From contig CM037874.1 in assembly GCA_021292105.1 (NCBI GenBank), positions 7,986,678-8,050,677 on the forward strand: DNA of 64,000 nt. The letters run 5' to 3'. Shown piece by piece: positions 1 through 9,789 of this stretch. The stretch is from Anadara kagoshimensis (Eukaryota; Mollusca; Bivalvia; Arcoida; Arcidae). The notes under the pieces are model-generated. The model worked only from the letters and a program-made list of their open reading frames with translations, was not told where the DNA came from and ran no database searches. Numbering within the stretch: position 1 is the stretch's first letter; each line of letters begins with the position of its first letter. The position numbers were made by a program, and so were the translations under genes.

Positions 1-1242
1 AAAGACCTGATGTATCCCGCCCTGTACTCAAGAATGTAGTATTCGGATTCGCAACTCTCCACTAACCACCAACTTCTTGGCTAGTAACTGTCTATAACTG
101 CTGCTTTGGAATATATCAAATATTTTAGGAAAATAGAGAATTTATCTTTTTACTTATACTCTCCGTCAAAAGCGAGCATTATGGAGTTTCAAAAATCAAA
201 AAAATAATAGCTAAATAATATCATTGTGCCAGTGAAAGCATGAAGAGGTAATTGTAATAGTGATATACTGGACAAAAAGAAGTAACCACAGGTTGATGGG
301 GTCATCCAGAAATGTTTAGAAAAAGGTATAAAGATTTGTACCATACTAGAGAGTATGCCATTGGTTAACAGCATTCGGAAAGCATCAATGCACAAACATT
401 TGACAACTTTGTAGATTTGCAAGTAGCACAAAATGTCTTTCTAGGAATAGTGATAGAGTAGATATTTTATTGATTGAAATTTACAGCATTCTATAGAGTC
501 TGACAAGAAAAAAAAAAACAAACACAACAGTCCATCCACAAATTACAATAATAGAGCATTAAAACCAGTAAGAACTGGTAAGAATTATTCGATTTAAAGA
601 ATAATACATGGTTGGAAAGTTGAAAATTATATAATTCAAAATACATATTGACGAGAATAAAGAATGAATCTGATTTTTATTTCAAATGAGATAAACAAAA
701 AGTATGTATGGCAAGCAGTTGATGGTTAGGTTAGGGTTTATTGGATACAAATACTACATTCTCGAGTACAGGGCGAGGTAAAGCAGGTCTTTGAGCAAAC
801 CATTAAGAGGCAAACACAAGAATTGTTCTTTGTGCCAAAGAAACAGATAATGGTCAGACACTTATCCTTTGTAGCGATGCAGATGTTTTTCGTTATGGTC
901 TTTGATTTTGTTTTACAATTAATGTTTTGAAAATCAATTCTATATTTATAGCTGTTGAATTGCTGAACCGGTAAAATGTGTTATTTTCTGATCAAACTTA
1001 TACTATAGGTATAAGGGATATACGTATAGAATATATTGCTGCAAGGTGCTTGTGAATGTTAATTATGTTGCTGTTGGACTTCTTTGAATGCTTAAATGAG
1101 CGTGATGACTGCTTTGTTGCAGAAGTCAAAAGTCATAGAAATTAAATTGATTCATATGATCTTTATTGGAAACTTAAAAAATGTGTCGGCTTCGTTATTT
1201 AAATTACATAAAATAAGTTTAAAGAGCTATATAGTGGTTATA
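1..1242. other. AT-rich sequence without recognisable gene
   Basis: I see no supported coding region, RNA gene or clear transposon. The longest open frame (189-431, minus strand) has no start context, homology or splice signals that I can recognise. The sequence looks like ordinary intergenic or intronic animal DNA. Confidence 0.5.
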
Positions 1243-1820
1243 TGTCGGCCATCTTGAAAATGGCGGCCATATAGAATTTTACATCCACAATTTGTTCATG
1301 AAAAATTGATATAAATATTGAATTGATCAAATACCAAATTTCAACTCAAAAAGTTAAGCGGTTGATTAGTTATTGAATTTTAATTTTAAAATTATCTTTT
1401 TTGGTGGCCATCTTGGATTTGGCAGTCATATTTTCATTAAACGGAAAACGTCAAGATAGAAACATATCTAGCCTAACTAAGTACATATATATCAAATACA
1501 ATGCATTGGTTTTATGTAAAAAAAATAATGACATCCTTTGTTGTATTTGATTTAAAATGCAGCGCGATGATTATAAGCCGGTCATCTTAAAAATAGCGGC
1601 CATATTGAATTTTACAACCTATTTTTATTCATGGAAATTTAGTATAAATATTTAATTGATAAAATACCAAATTTCAACTAAAAAGATTTATCGGTTGATT
1701 TGATATTCAATTTTTATACTTAAATTATCTTTTTCGGCGGCCATCTTGGATTGGCAGCCATATCTTCATGAAACGGAAATAGTCAAGGTGGAAACATACC
1801 TAGCCTGACTAAGTACATAA
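1243..1820 (+). repeat. Two diverged direct copies of a ~245-bp repeat
   Basis: The stretch 1243-1488 recurs at 1574-1820 with scattered substitutions and small indels. Shared landmarks in the same order are ggccatcttgaaaatggcgg, caaataccaaatttcaact, a second gccatcttggat and the end agcctaactaagtacata. The offset of about 331 bp means the duplicated unit includes the spacer. Neither copy has coding capacity. This is a dispersed or locally duplicated element of unknown class. Confidence 0.7.
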
Positions 1821-1854
1821 AGGGCAATAAGATCCACCATGTTTCCTGCTTTTA

Positions 1855-2262
1855 ATAACAAATAAATCGTTGACCCAGGCTTATGAAGGCACTTAAAAGT
1901 TCATGCACCTTGTTCCCGTATTGTGTACACAATTTACCATAGCATATTAACGGTGAAATAAATACAGTATAAACAGGAGAATCAGGTATATTGCTGAATA
2001 GAAAAGGAAAGTTGACATTACAAAAAATTATCTCGTTCGGGTAGCTTCAAATATAGCATGTATTTCATCGGAAATGTGAATTATGCAGCACTGTCACTCA
2101 ATTATATGAAATGCATATTTGGACAATATGTATACAATAATATACATTTAATCATAGTTATGAACAGTGAACATTGTGACGATGGCCATAGAACTTTTAA
2201 GTGCCTTCATAAGCCTAGGAGTCAACGATTATTGTAAGCAGCTTGCTTCGTTGTATAAAGTT
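1855..2262 (-). mobile_element. Scrambled Penelope-like element fragments
   Basis: Three pieces match the C-terminal reverse-transcriptase region of the Penelope-like copy at 47059-48012. 1862-1900 is on the plus strand (cgttgacccaggcttatgaa). 1905-2075 is on the minus strand and corresponds to the segment coding LYDKRDDFNFSIVNFPFLCS. 2165-2262 is on the minus strand around tcataagcctaggagtcaac. Because the first and third pieces are in opposite orientation they also form an imperfect inverted repeat. The fragments are rearranged and carry no usable frame. Confidence 0.7.
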
Positions 2263-2289
2263 TTTTTCCATTTATAACAATGACATCTT

Positions 2290-2294
<5 letters not shown>

Positions 2295-2357
<63 letters not shown>
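2295..2357. repeat. Compound (CA)n(TA)n microsatellite
   Basis: An uninterrupted CA run is followed directly by a TA run. The minus-strand open frame across it is low complexity and not a gene. Confidence 0.95.
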
Positions 2358-2455
2358 TTGTGTGTGTCGATCATATATCAAAAAACAATATGAAATCATA
2401 AAAAATCTACATTCTACATAATCGAAAAAGATCATTACTGATAAACATGTACATG

Positions 2456-3469
2456 TACTGTGAAATCAATAATTTTCGTTGGGGATCAATTTTCGTGGTT
2501 TTAGTGGACAGTCTGAACCACGAATTTACGACCACACGAAATATTAACCTCAAGTAAAAAGACAAGATATATTATAACTAATGGACATGCATATATGTAC
2601 CATATTTTTTTGCTCTAGCGTAACTCACACATAACACAACTTTTCACAAGGTAAGATGCGTGGATGTTTGATTTAATTATGAAAATTATTTAAGTACATA
2701 TATTATGTTAATAAATTCTTCATTAATTTCTTAAATGTTGTTTTCAATTAGGACCTGGTCGGGACGATAGGGACAGACAGGTTTCTACCGTAACTTTCAT
2801 CATCAATTATGACCCGTCTCATTTAAATTGCAATCCGATTACATATTAATTAAATAAACATTTTAACAATCTCTATAAACCTGTTTTATATTTATTATTA
2901 CTAAGTCAGCTGTTTGATTTCTAAAAAACGAAACTTCATTCGAATCGGTAAGAGCCGCCATTGTTACTCTCGTAAACAGCTTATTAGGTCATCAGAGGTC
3001 AATAATTAGAATTTTTATAAAGTTGCCGATGTCACAGAAAAACATTCAGTTTCGTGTAAAGTGATTATAAACACGTTGTGATTGATGTTCTATGCATAAA
3101 CTTTTAAATCTAAATTAATTACCGCTTATTTGTACAACGTAACAGGTAGATCTACTCAGGCCAGGTGTCACATCACTTGTGTAGTAATTGTTACTGATAT
3201 AATGATTACAGGTAATTAGCGCCTACCCGAGACTTAGTCATTAATCCGCGTCTCTGTCACGGTTTATTGCTTTCTTATTTTAACAAATAACTTTTTCTAT
3301 AGGTGCCGATAAACAAACAAAGCATGACTTCCTACCCGTTATCAAGGCTCAAAGAACAAACTACATTTTTGACATAACAGTAAAACCACGAATTTACGTC
3401 CCAACGAAATGTTATTTTTTACCGATTCCACGAAAATTGGACCCAACGAAAATTAATGATTTTACAGTA
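2456..3469. mobile_element. Non-autonomous TIR DNA transposon, ~1 kb
   Basis: The left end (2456-2498, tactgtgaaatcaataattt then cgttggggatcaattttcgtgg) is repeated inverted at 3428-3469, with only a few mismatches over about 42 bp. Just inside each end lies a second related block: accacgaatttacg at 2517 and at 3384. The interior has no long open frame, so the element would need a transposase supplied in trans. Superfamily is not assigned. I could not identify a convincing target duplication. Confidence 0.7.
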
Positions 3470-3635
3470 TAACAAATATATTGTACTAACTGATCAAATT
3501 TTCAAATATATTATTTTGGTTTGAAAGTTCTACCTTGAATATCTAATAAAAGAACTTGAACAGATTTTGAGTCTTTTCAGTATCAACATACCGGCCCATG
3601 AAATCGTAATCCCAAAAGCAAAGTAAAAACGTTGA

Positions 3636-3960
3636 CATCTGGCACGTGAACACCAGATACAGAGACATTAAACTTATCAAGAGCATTCTGATGACGGCCA
3701 TGAAACTATTGATGGTCCTAGTAAGCCTGGGCTTGCAATATTCTATGGGTCAACAATTTATTTGTAAGCAGCTTGTATTAAGTTCCTATAGTGCCATAGT
3801 GGGAACACGCTATACCATGGCGTATTAATTGTGAAACAAATGCACCATAAGCAGAAGCAGATAGATTGCTGCATAGAAAAGAAAGTTGACAATAGAAAAT
3901 TTAGTCATCACGCTTGTCATACAGTTTCAATATCCAATGTAACCCTTTCGTGGACGTCAT
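3636..3960 (-). mobile_element. Penelope-like element fragment (RT C-terminal region)
   Basis: Read on the minus strand this follows the 47690-48000 copy: the region coding KRDDFNFSIVNFPFLCS, then the landmarks gttgaccc, gcaagcccaggcttac, catggccgtcatcag and gataagtttaatgtctctgt. Frameshifts and a deletion remove coding capacity. It is the same family as the other Penelope pieces in this window. Confidence 0.75.
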
Positions 3961-4023
3961 AGTTGAGGTATTAGTCTAAATATGAAGCAGAACTTGAAGA
4001 ATTAGTAGTATATTGTAAGTTAT

Positions 4024-4111
4024 ATTTTCATTCTATGGCAAAAATATCCAAATACCGTATCTGCCAAAAGGCAGATAAGGTATTTGGATATTTTTGCCAT
4101 AGAATGAAAAT
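4024..4111. repeat. Near-perfect 88-bp palindrome
   Basis: The arms 4024-4065 and 4070-4111 are complementary over 42 bp with a single mismatch (g at 4057, a at 4078) around the loop aaaa. The inner 8 bp tatctgcc/ggcagata is itself a stem. It could be a foldback MITE or a recently formed inverted duplication. There is no coding content. Confidence 0.9.
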
Positions 4112-4454
4112 GCAACCAAAAGGCAGATATAGTACTCGCTTTTATCTGTACATATAGAAAACTTGTTAGATAGATTTGGTAGTTGCTTTGTATAGTAGCC
4201 AAGTGTTACCATATTTGACGGATTTTAAAGTTAATTTTACTTGGAGAAAAAGACCCCAATAAACCTATCGCAACAGGGGTTCATACAATTTACAAAACAT
4301 TCACTGGGACTCATAACCTTAGATTGCAACACTTTCTCGGACGACACTCACGTTCTGGGTTCATCCCAAGTATATAACCACGCTAATCCTTAAAGGTCAC
4401 GGTAAAACGCTTCAATTGTCCCCTTGTACATTCAAAACAGTAAGATATAGCCGG

Positions 4455-4700
4455 GGTCTTTCACATTTGATAAAAGAAACAAAGCAAAAACTTTGAAAAC
4501 TGGCATATTTACAAATGAACTTCCACCAGGAGAGTGATCATGAAGCTGAGTGCTCCAGAAGAGTAAGCACCTCCTGTGTAACTAGCTGCAGAAGCCTCGT
4601 ATGTAATCAAAATTGAATGCACAAAAACCATGGTAACATGGGTTGTGTGAATGTGTCTGTGTACAACTGTAATTTAGAAATATCCACAGTGGACAAACAA
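4455..4700 (-). mobile_element. Penelope 3' end inside the tandem unit (copies near 5145 and 5835)
   Basis: On the minus strand this matches the 3' non-coding end of the Penelope copy at 48000-48180. Shared landmarks are gaacttccaccagg, gctccagaagagtaagcacctcc and gtaatcaaaattga. It therefore predates the duplication of the unit. It lies just upstream of the zinc-finger exon acceptor, so it probably sits in an intron. Confidence 0.7.
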
Positions 4701-4763
4701 TAATTCATCGAGATCCCTGAACTATTGTCTTCTTGTGATAATTCGCTTAATTGTCACTTTTAG

Positions 4764-5183
4764 ATACCCGAAGTAGCAAATCATTCTGATATGAAAGACT
4801 GGTATTTGAGAGTGGTATTGTATCCTTATTGGGATACAGAAATTGAAGTTTTTCCTATCGAGAGGTGTCATACATGTACAGTTGAGGTTACATACCCCAT
4901 CTGTAAGAAAATATTGAAATCAAGGGATTCACATCGTCATGAAAATCACCAAAGTAAATCAAAATGCAAAAGACCTTCCAAATGTCCGTGTTCTGTATGC
5001 GGGAAGCTATTACACGAAAGATACATTAGAACTCATGAACTGGAATGTCACCAGTGGAATATAACCACGCTAATCCTTAAAGGTCACGGTAAAACGCTTC
5101 AATTGTCCCCTTGTACATTCAAAACAGTAAGATATAGCCGGGGTCTTTCACATTTGATAAAAGAAACAAAGCAAAAACTTTGA
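4764..5183 (+). pseudogene. Duplicated partial C2H2 zinc-finger exon, copy 1
   Basis: The exon-like frame begins after the acceptor cacttttag (ends 4763). From ATG 4791 it encodes the first 87 or so residues of the zinc-finger protein seen in full at 6168, then crosses the unit junction at 5058 into unrelated sequence coding QWNITTLILKGHGK and stops at 5183. It is a truncated copy made by the tandem duplication and is unlikely to give a functional protein. Confidence 0.65.
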
Positions 5184-5450
5184 AAACTGGCATATTTACA
5201 AATGAACTTCCACCAGGAGAGTGATCATGAAGCTGAGTGCTCCAGAAGAGTAAGCACCTCCTGTGTAACTAGCTGCAGAAGCCTCGTATGTAATCAAAAT
5301 TGAATGCACAAAAACCATGGTAACATGGGTTGTGTGAATGTGTCTGTGTACAACTGTAATTTAGAAATATCCACAGTGGACAAACAATAATTCATCGAGA
5401 TCCCTGAACTATTGTCTTCTTGTGATAATTCGCTTAATTGTCACTTTTAG

Positions 5451-5870
5451 ATACCCGAAGTAGCAAATCATTCTGATATGAAAGACTGGTATTTGAGAGT
5501 GGTATTGTATCCTTATTGGGATACAGAAATTGAAGTTTTTCCTATCGAGAGGTGTCATACATGTACAGTTGAGGTTACATACCCCATCTGTAAGAAAATA
5601 TTGAAATCAAGGGATTCACATCGTCATGAAAATCACCAAAGTAAATCAAAATGCAAAAGACCTTCCAAATGTCCGTGTTCTGTATGCGGGAAGCTATTAC
5701 ACGAAAGATACATTAGAACTCATGAACTGGAATGTCACCAGTGGAATATAACCACGCTAATCCTTAAAGGTCACGGTAAAACGCTTCAATTGTCCCCTTG
5801 TACATTCAAAACAGTAAGATATAGCCGGGGTCTTTCACATTTGATAAAAGAAACAAAGCAAAAACTTTGA
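5451..5870 (+). pseudogene. Duplicated partial C2H2 zinc-finger exon, copy 2
   Basis: The 130-residue open frame from ATG 5478 is identical to copy 1 and has the same junction tail after residue 87 or so. An acceptor-like tract lies at the same relative place. If transcribed from upstream, splicing could skip copies 1 and 2 and use copy 3. Nothing in the sequence shows which acceptor is used. Confidence 0.65.
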
Positions 5871-6140
5871 AAACTGGCATATTTACAAATGAACTTCCAC
5901 CAGGAGAGTGATCATGAAGCTGAGTGCTCCAGAAGAGTAAGCACCTCCTGTGTAACTAGCTGCAGAAGCCTCGTATGTAATCAAAATTGAATGCACAAAA
6001 ACCATGGTAACATGGGTTGTGTGAATGTGTCTGTGTACAACAACTGTAATTTAGAAATATCCACAGTGGACAAACAATAATTCATCGAGATCCCTGAACT
6101 ATTGTCTTCTTGTGATAATTCGCTTAATTGTCACTTTTAG

Positions 6141-6745
6141 ATACCCGAAGTAGCAAATCATTCTGATATGAAAGACTGGTATTTGAGAGTGGTATTGTAT
6201 CCTTATTGGGATACAGAAATTGAAGTTTTTCCTATCGAGAGGTGTCATACATGTACAGTTGAGGTTACATACCCCATCTGTAAGAAAATATTGAAATCAA
6301 GGGATTCACATCGTCATGAAAATCACCAAAGTAAATCAAAATGCAAAAGACCTTCCAAATGTCCGTGTTCTGTATGCGGGAAGCTATTACACGAAAGATA
6401 CATTAGAACTCATGAACTGGAATGTCACACTGAAAACGAAAAGAATAAAACATTTCGTTATAATATCTGTGACAAAGTATTCAAACTTGAAATGTCTGTG
6501 AATAGTCACAAAGAAGCGGTACATTGTAAAACAATGAATATTATGTGTGAAAAATGTGGTGCTTCATACAATTCCAAAACAACTGAAATGCGATACGAGA
6601 AGACATGATGAAGAGCGAAAAGGTGTTTTTGCTACAAATGGGTGACAAAAAATATGCAAAACCCTATGACTTCACATAGGGAAAGAATGTTTTCTTGTCA
6701 GATTTGTAACAAAACCTTAAAAAACCTTCATTTAAAAACTATAAT
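6141..6745 (+). pseudogene. C2H2 zinc-finger gene fragment, frameshifted
   Basis: The open frame from ATG 6168 to 6608 (146 aa) contains finger-like units. Residues ~42-53 hold a degenerate finger (YPICKK... H..ENH, first Cys replaced by Tyr). The second is CSVCGKLLHERYIRTHELECH-like. The third (YNICDKVF... SHKEAVH) again lacks the first Cys. The fourth begins MCEKCGASY and is cut by a frameshift near 6590: another frame continues with TRRHDEERKG and, after a stop, FSCQICNKTL. This is a decayed member of a multi-finger nucleic-acid-binding family, host or transposon-derived. Missing Cys ligands and the frameshift argue against function. Confidence 0.65.
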
Positions 6746-7310
6746 TATATATTATGGTGTTCAGCTCCAATTTAAGTGTCACATTTTCATAGAAGTTCAA
6801 TTTTAAACACAATCTCGCATTTAAAAACAAAACACAATATCACAGCAGAAAAGTTAAAAGTGACTCGGTGTAAATGTACAATATAAGTAAAACAACATAA
6901 ACTGTAGCATTTTCACGTAGATTACTAGAAGTATGATTGTTTCATATTTGAAACGAGAAAAACATGATAAAAACTCGCATTTTCTTTGACATTTATCTTA
7001 TTTTATCGTCTTTTTGTTGTTTCTATTTCAGTCAGTGTCGAAGATTAATTTTACTGCACTAGTATTTAATTATCTGAAAAACATTTTTGGACAGTATGTG
7101 TACAATCATAATAATTTCAGCTTCCATCCAAATTATTATCAGGACAAATATCATTAAATGTCAAGTTTGGATATTAGTAAAATTGATTCCTCAGCGCTAT
7201 GACCTTTTTTTAAAAAAAAATTCACAATCACAATTAAATACAAAAACAAACATAATCACAATCTAGAACCAAATGAAACACTTTGAAACCGACAAATTAG
7301 GTAAAACTTA
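6746..7310. other. Non-coding AT-rich stretch
   Basis: No recognisable gene, RNA or repeat boundary beyond simple A/T runs. It probably contains the decayed 3' region of the zinc-finger gene. Confidence 0.4.
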
Positions 7311-7314
7311 ATAA

Positions 7315-7510
7315 ATTTCCACCAGGGAAGTAAGACCGGTGCTCCGGAAATGTGAGTTCCTCCTGTGTAGCTAGGTACACCTGTGTAATCAAAATTGAGT
7401 GAAAGGAACATGGAGCTATGGGACGTCAAATATATCCAGGGTAATCATGGACACAGAAACATGAACTATTGTGACGGCCATAAACGGTTTTTAGGCCCCT
7501 AATCATTCAT
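7315..7510 (-). mobile_element. Penelope-like element 3' fragment
   Basis: Landmarks shared on the minus strand with 47940-48130 are gtgacggccataaa, gacacagaaacat, gtaatcaaaattgagtg, gagttcctcctgtgtagcta and tccaccagggaagtaagacc. No coding capacity remains. Confidence 0.7.
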
Positions 7511-7615
7511 TTTTATACATATGTCTCATTCTCAAACACAGCAATTATAGGCTTAAGTCTATAATTACATGCATACTGTGCATTGAATGTGATATGTATA
7601 TGTCATGCTGCGCGG

Positions 7616-8254
7616 TCCAGTTGAGCGGCGGGCACTACAGACGGCTTGTTGGTAGGGATCGTTGCCTAATCACTTGTTCTCCTGCTTCGATGCCGTTCGG
7701 CTGGAAATGTGTTGGCATCTCATTTACTTGTATGCGTTCAGCGACATGTGAAAAATTGGTGCACTGATTCTAGATCCAATAAACGTAAGGCGAAGCAGAT
7801 AGGAGGACACCCAAGCAAAATAGCAAAAGTATTTAGTACTCAAGTGTGGGCTAAGTGTTGTCAAGTATTCAGAAACAATACAAAAGTACAAAATATCATG
7901 AAATTATATGCACAAGATAGTTACTCTTAAAGTGTAGATTGTCGAAAAGCAATACGAGACTATTCGCCGGAATTAAGTAAAGATTTTAGAAAAGCCTATG
8001 TCGAGTTGTTAATCAACATGGATAAATTAAACTATGACCCGTGCACCTGAAAACAGCCCAACAGCTTGAGACTGATTTCGATATGAAAAAGTTTGAAGCC
8101 ATCCAGCAGGCGGTTAAATTGCGAAAAGTTTAATCAATGATATGATTCAAACTTTGACTAGAAGTCAAGATAATGATGGTGATGATGATGACCATGGTGA
8201 TGAAACAGATGATATGAGTGATGATGATGATGAAGCAGACGAGGTCAGCGACTG
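7616..8254 (+). pseudogene. Degraded ORF with acidic tail upstream of integrase
   Basis: Coding-like sequence lies just before the integrase start. Its last frame (about 8083-8254) begins MKKFEAIQQAVKL and ends in an Asp/Glu-rich stretch such as DETDDMSDDDDEADEVSD. Upstream the frame is broken; one open piece is 7709-7930. The position suggests a neighbouring Polinton gene, but I do not recognise the product. The 60-110 bp spacing to the integrase ATG is compatible with closely packed element genes. Confidence 0.35.
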
Positions 8255-8330
8255 AAAAAGGTTAATGAGTATAGAACAGGGGTGTTTTGGGTTAAATTAG
8301 ACAGTATAAAGTGGACTTTTAAGAGGTTAA

Positions 8331-8691
8331 GATGCCTAGTAGGGAAGATTATTTAAAGGATATTAATTTTGACCCTTCAGATTCAGCTGCATTTTCGGGA
8401 CCAGACAAATTGTATAGATTTGTAAAAAGAGATGGTAAATACGTTATCGGCAAATAAGAAAATGGTTACAAAGATAAGAATCTTACAGTTTGGAACGCTC
8501 AGTAAGAAGAAACTTTACAAGAAACAAAATACTGGTCTCCGGTATTGACGTTCAATGGTCAGCAGATTTAATGGATATGGTGTAATTTGCCGAGTAAAAT
8601 GGTCCATATATAACGAAACCAAAGCCGTGGTGTCCCGAGAGAGCGATAAAAACTTTGCAAAACAAAATTTATATATATTTTACATTTGAAC
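8331..8691 (+). pseudogene. Polinton/Maverick-type integrase, N-terminal part
   Basis: ATG 8331 opens MPSREDYLKDINFDP then SAAFSGPDKLYRFVKRDGKY, the N-terminal signature I associate with integrases of Maverick/Polinton-like elements (retroviral-type DDE). Stops and frameshifts follow, then pieces of the strand VLTFNGQQ... and, in another frame, ERAIKTLQNKIYIYFTFEQR, which in the family lies near the third catalytic acidic residue. Most of the central catalytic core, including the first two acidic residues, is missing between these pieces. The frame is then split by a LINE at 8707 and resumes at 14227. Confidence 0.7.
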
Positions 8692-8707
8692 AACGTTATG
8701 AATATGT
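8692..8707 (+). repeat. Target-site duplication, left copy (16 bp)
   Basis: aacgttatgaatatgt occurs here and exactly again at 14227-14242, on both sides of the L1-like element. Translation across it (QRYEYV) joins the two halves of the integrase, which confirms the insertion boundaries. Confidence 0.95.
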
Positions 8708-8731
8708 AAGTGTAAAAATAAAGTAATAATA

Positions 8732-8830
8732 CATGATGACCCCAATCCATTTTGGGGAACAGGGCTTTATTATGACGGAAAAAATATGATGGGCAAGATA
8801 TTAGAAAAACTGAGAGACAGAAATGTATAA
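8732..8830 (+). pseudogene. Probable LINE ORF1 C-terminal remnant
   Basis: The frame reads DDPNPFWGTGLYYDGKNMMG then KILEKLRDRNV and a stop. The pattern NPFxGxG...GxNxxGxILxxxR resembles C-termini of invertebrate LINE ORF1 proteins, from memory of the family. It directly follows the insertion boundary, as expected if truncation fell within ORF1. The assignment is tentative. Confidence 0.4.
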
Positions 8831-8961
8831 GAATGTATACAACAAAAACATACAAAAATATATATAGCTTTTTTGTAAAGTTGGATAAATTATTTGTCCA
8901 AAAAATATTTTTTCTTACTATAACACTATGTATATTATATGTAACCCCAAGTATTTGTCAC

Positions 8962-8966
<5 letters not shown>

Positions 8967-8997
<31 letters not shown>
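8967..8997. repeat. Poly-A tract of about 30 bp
   Basis: An A run lies inside the LINE spacer. It could be an internal A-rich region or the tail of a smaller nested retroposon ending here. Confidence 0.85.
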
Positions 8998-9127
8998 GTA
9001 TTGGGTATTGATAGTAAAGGAAAGGGAGATAATCTTTACTAACCTATCTATTTGCCTGGGATAGAGACGTAAGATTTGTCTCCCTCTAAATGGTAAAATC
9101 TGACACTTGATACATGTTTATGTCAAT

Positions 9128-9218
9128 CAGAGACATATAAAACAGAGATTGGTAACACCTATTTAAATCAATGTTACGGATTCAGACAGTCAAGTATCTC
9201 GGGTTTTATATGCCTCTG
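9128..9218. mobile_element. 91-bp inverted-repeat unit sharing termini with the satellite element
   Basis: Left end cagagacatataaaac...gattggtaac and right end (inverted) ctcgggttttatatgcctctg match the termini of the large element at 30621-43098. The unit lies in the L1-like LINE 5' region. No clear target duplication is visible (left flank tatgtcaat, right flank tgtctacag). It may be a minimal MITE of the same family, or a chance promoter-like palindrome. Confidence 0.45.
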
Positions 9219-9789
9219 TGTCTACAGAGTTTTCATTGTGTTTGAAAACAAGATAAAGATAATTTTGAGAATTTATGCTAAACAAGGATGTTTTTTTAGA
9301 ATTTTTTCATATTACATGTAACATACATCATGTACATACTGTGAGAACCTGTAAGACATGACATTTTAAATATGAACATATTATCGCCAGGTGCTGCAGT
9401 TTGACCAATGCTGGAAATAATGATTGTTTTATACTTTATTCTCATTCTTGCTATCTTTTTCTTTTCTCTTCTATATTTAATCACGTTTCAATATATATGG
9501 TTGCATTCAGTGCTGTTTATATGTTACATAAATTGTGTTGTTCTATATTATCTCTGTCCCTTTTTTCATCACAGGGATAGTAACTGTCTATGGTTAGGTA
9601 CAAATGTAAAGAAAAGAAGTAATAATGATTTATATATTAATTGTAATTTTAAATGCTTAACAATACTATCCCTGTTATCTTTTTTTTGCCATTCATTCTA
9701 CCATGCTTACAGCATAACTTATTGTGATAAGTATCGCATAAATAATATGTTACAAAGTGTACTAAAATTTGATAGATATATTAATGACT

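Larger units (their letters stand above)
4375..6428 (+). repeat. Three nearly identical 687-bp tandem units
   Basis: Copies run 4375-5061, 5062-5748 and 5749-6428. I see no differences between copies 1 and 2. Copy 3 differs by a 3-bp insertion at about 6040 and then leaves the repeat at 6429 into unique sequence. Each unit contains, in order, a minus-strand Penelope 3' end, a polypyrimidine/AG acceptor (ttgtcacttttag) and the first 288 bp of a zinc-finger exon. The near identity means a recent duplication or an assembly artefact. Long reads across 4.3-6.6 kb would decide. Confidence 0.9.

Noticed and set aside
189-431. 80-codon minus-strand frame
   Set aside because: No recognisable motif, splice signal or neighbouring exon.
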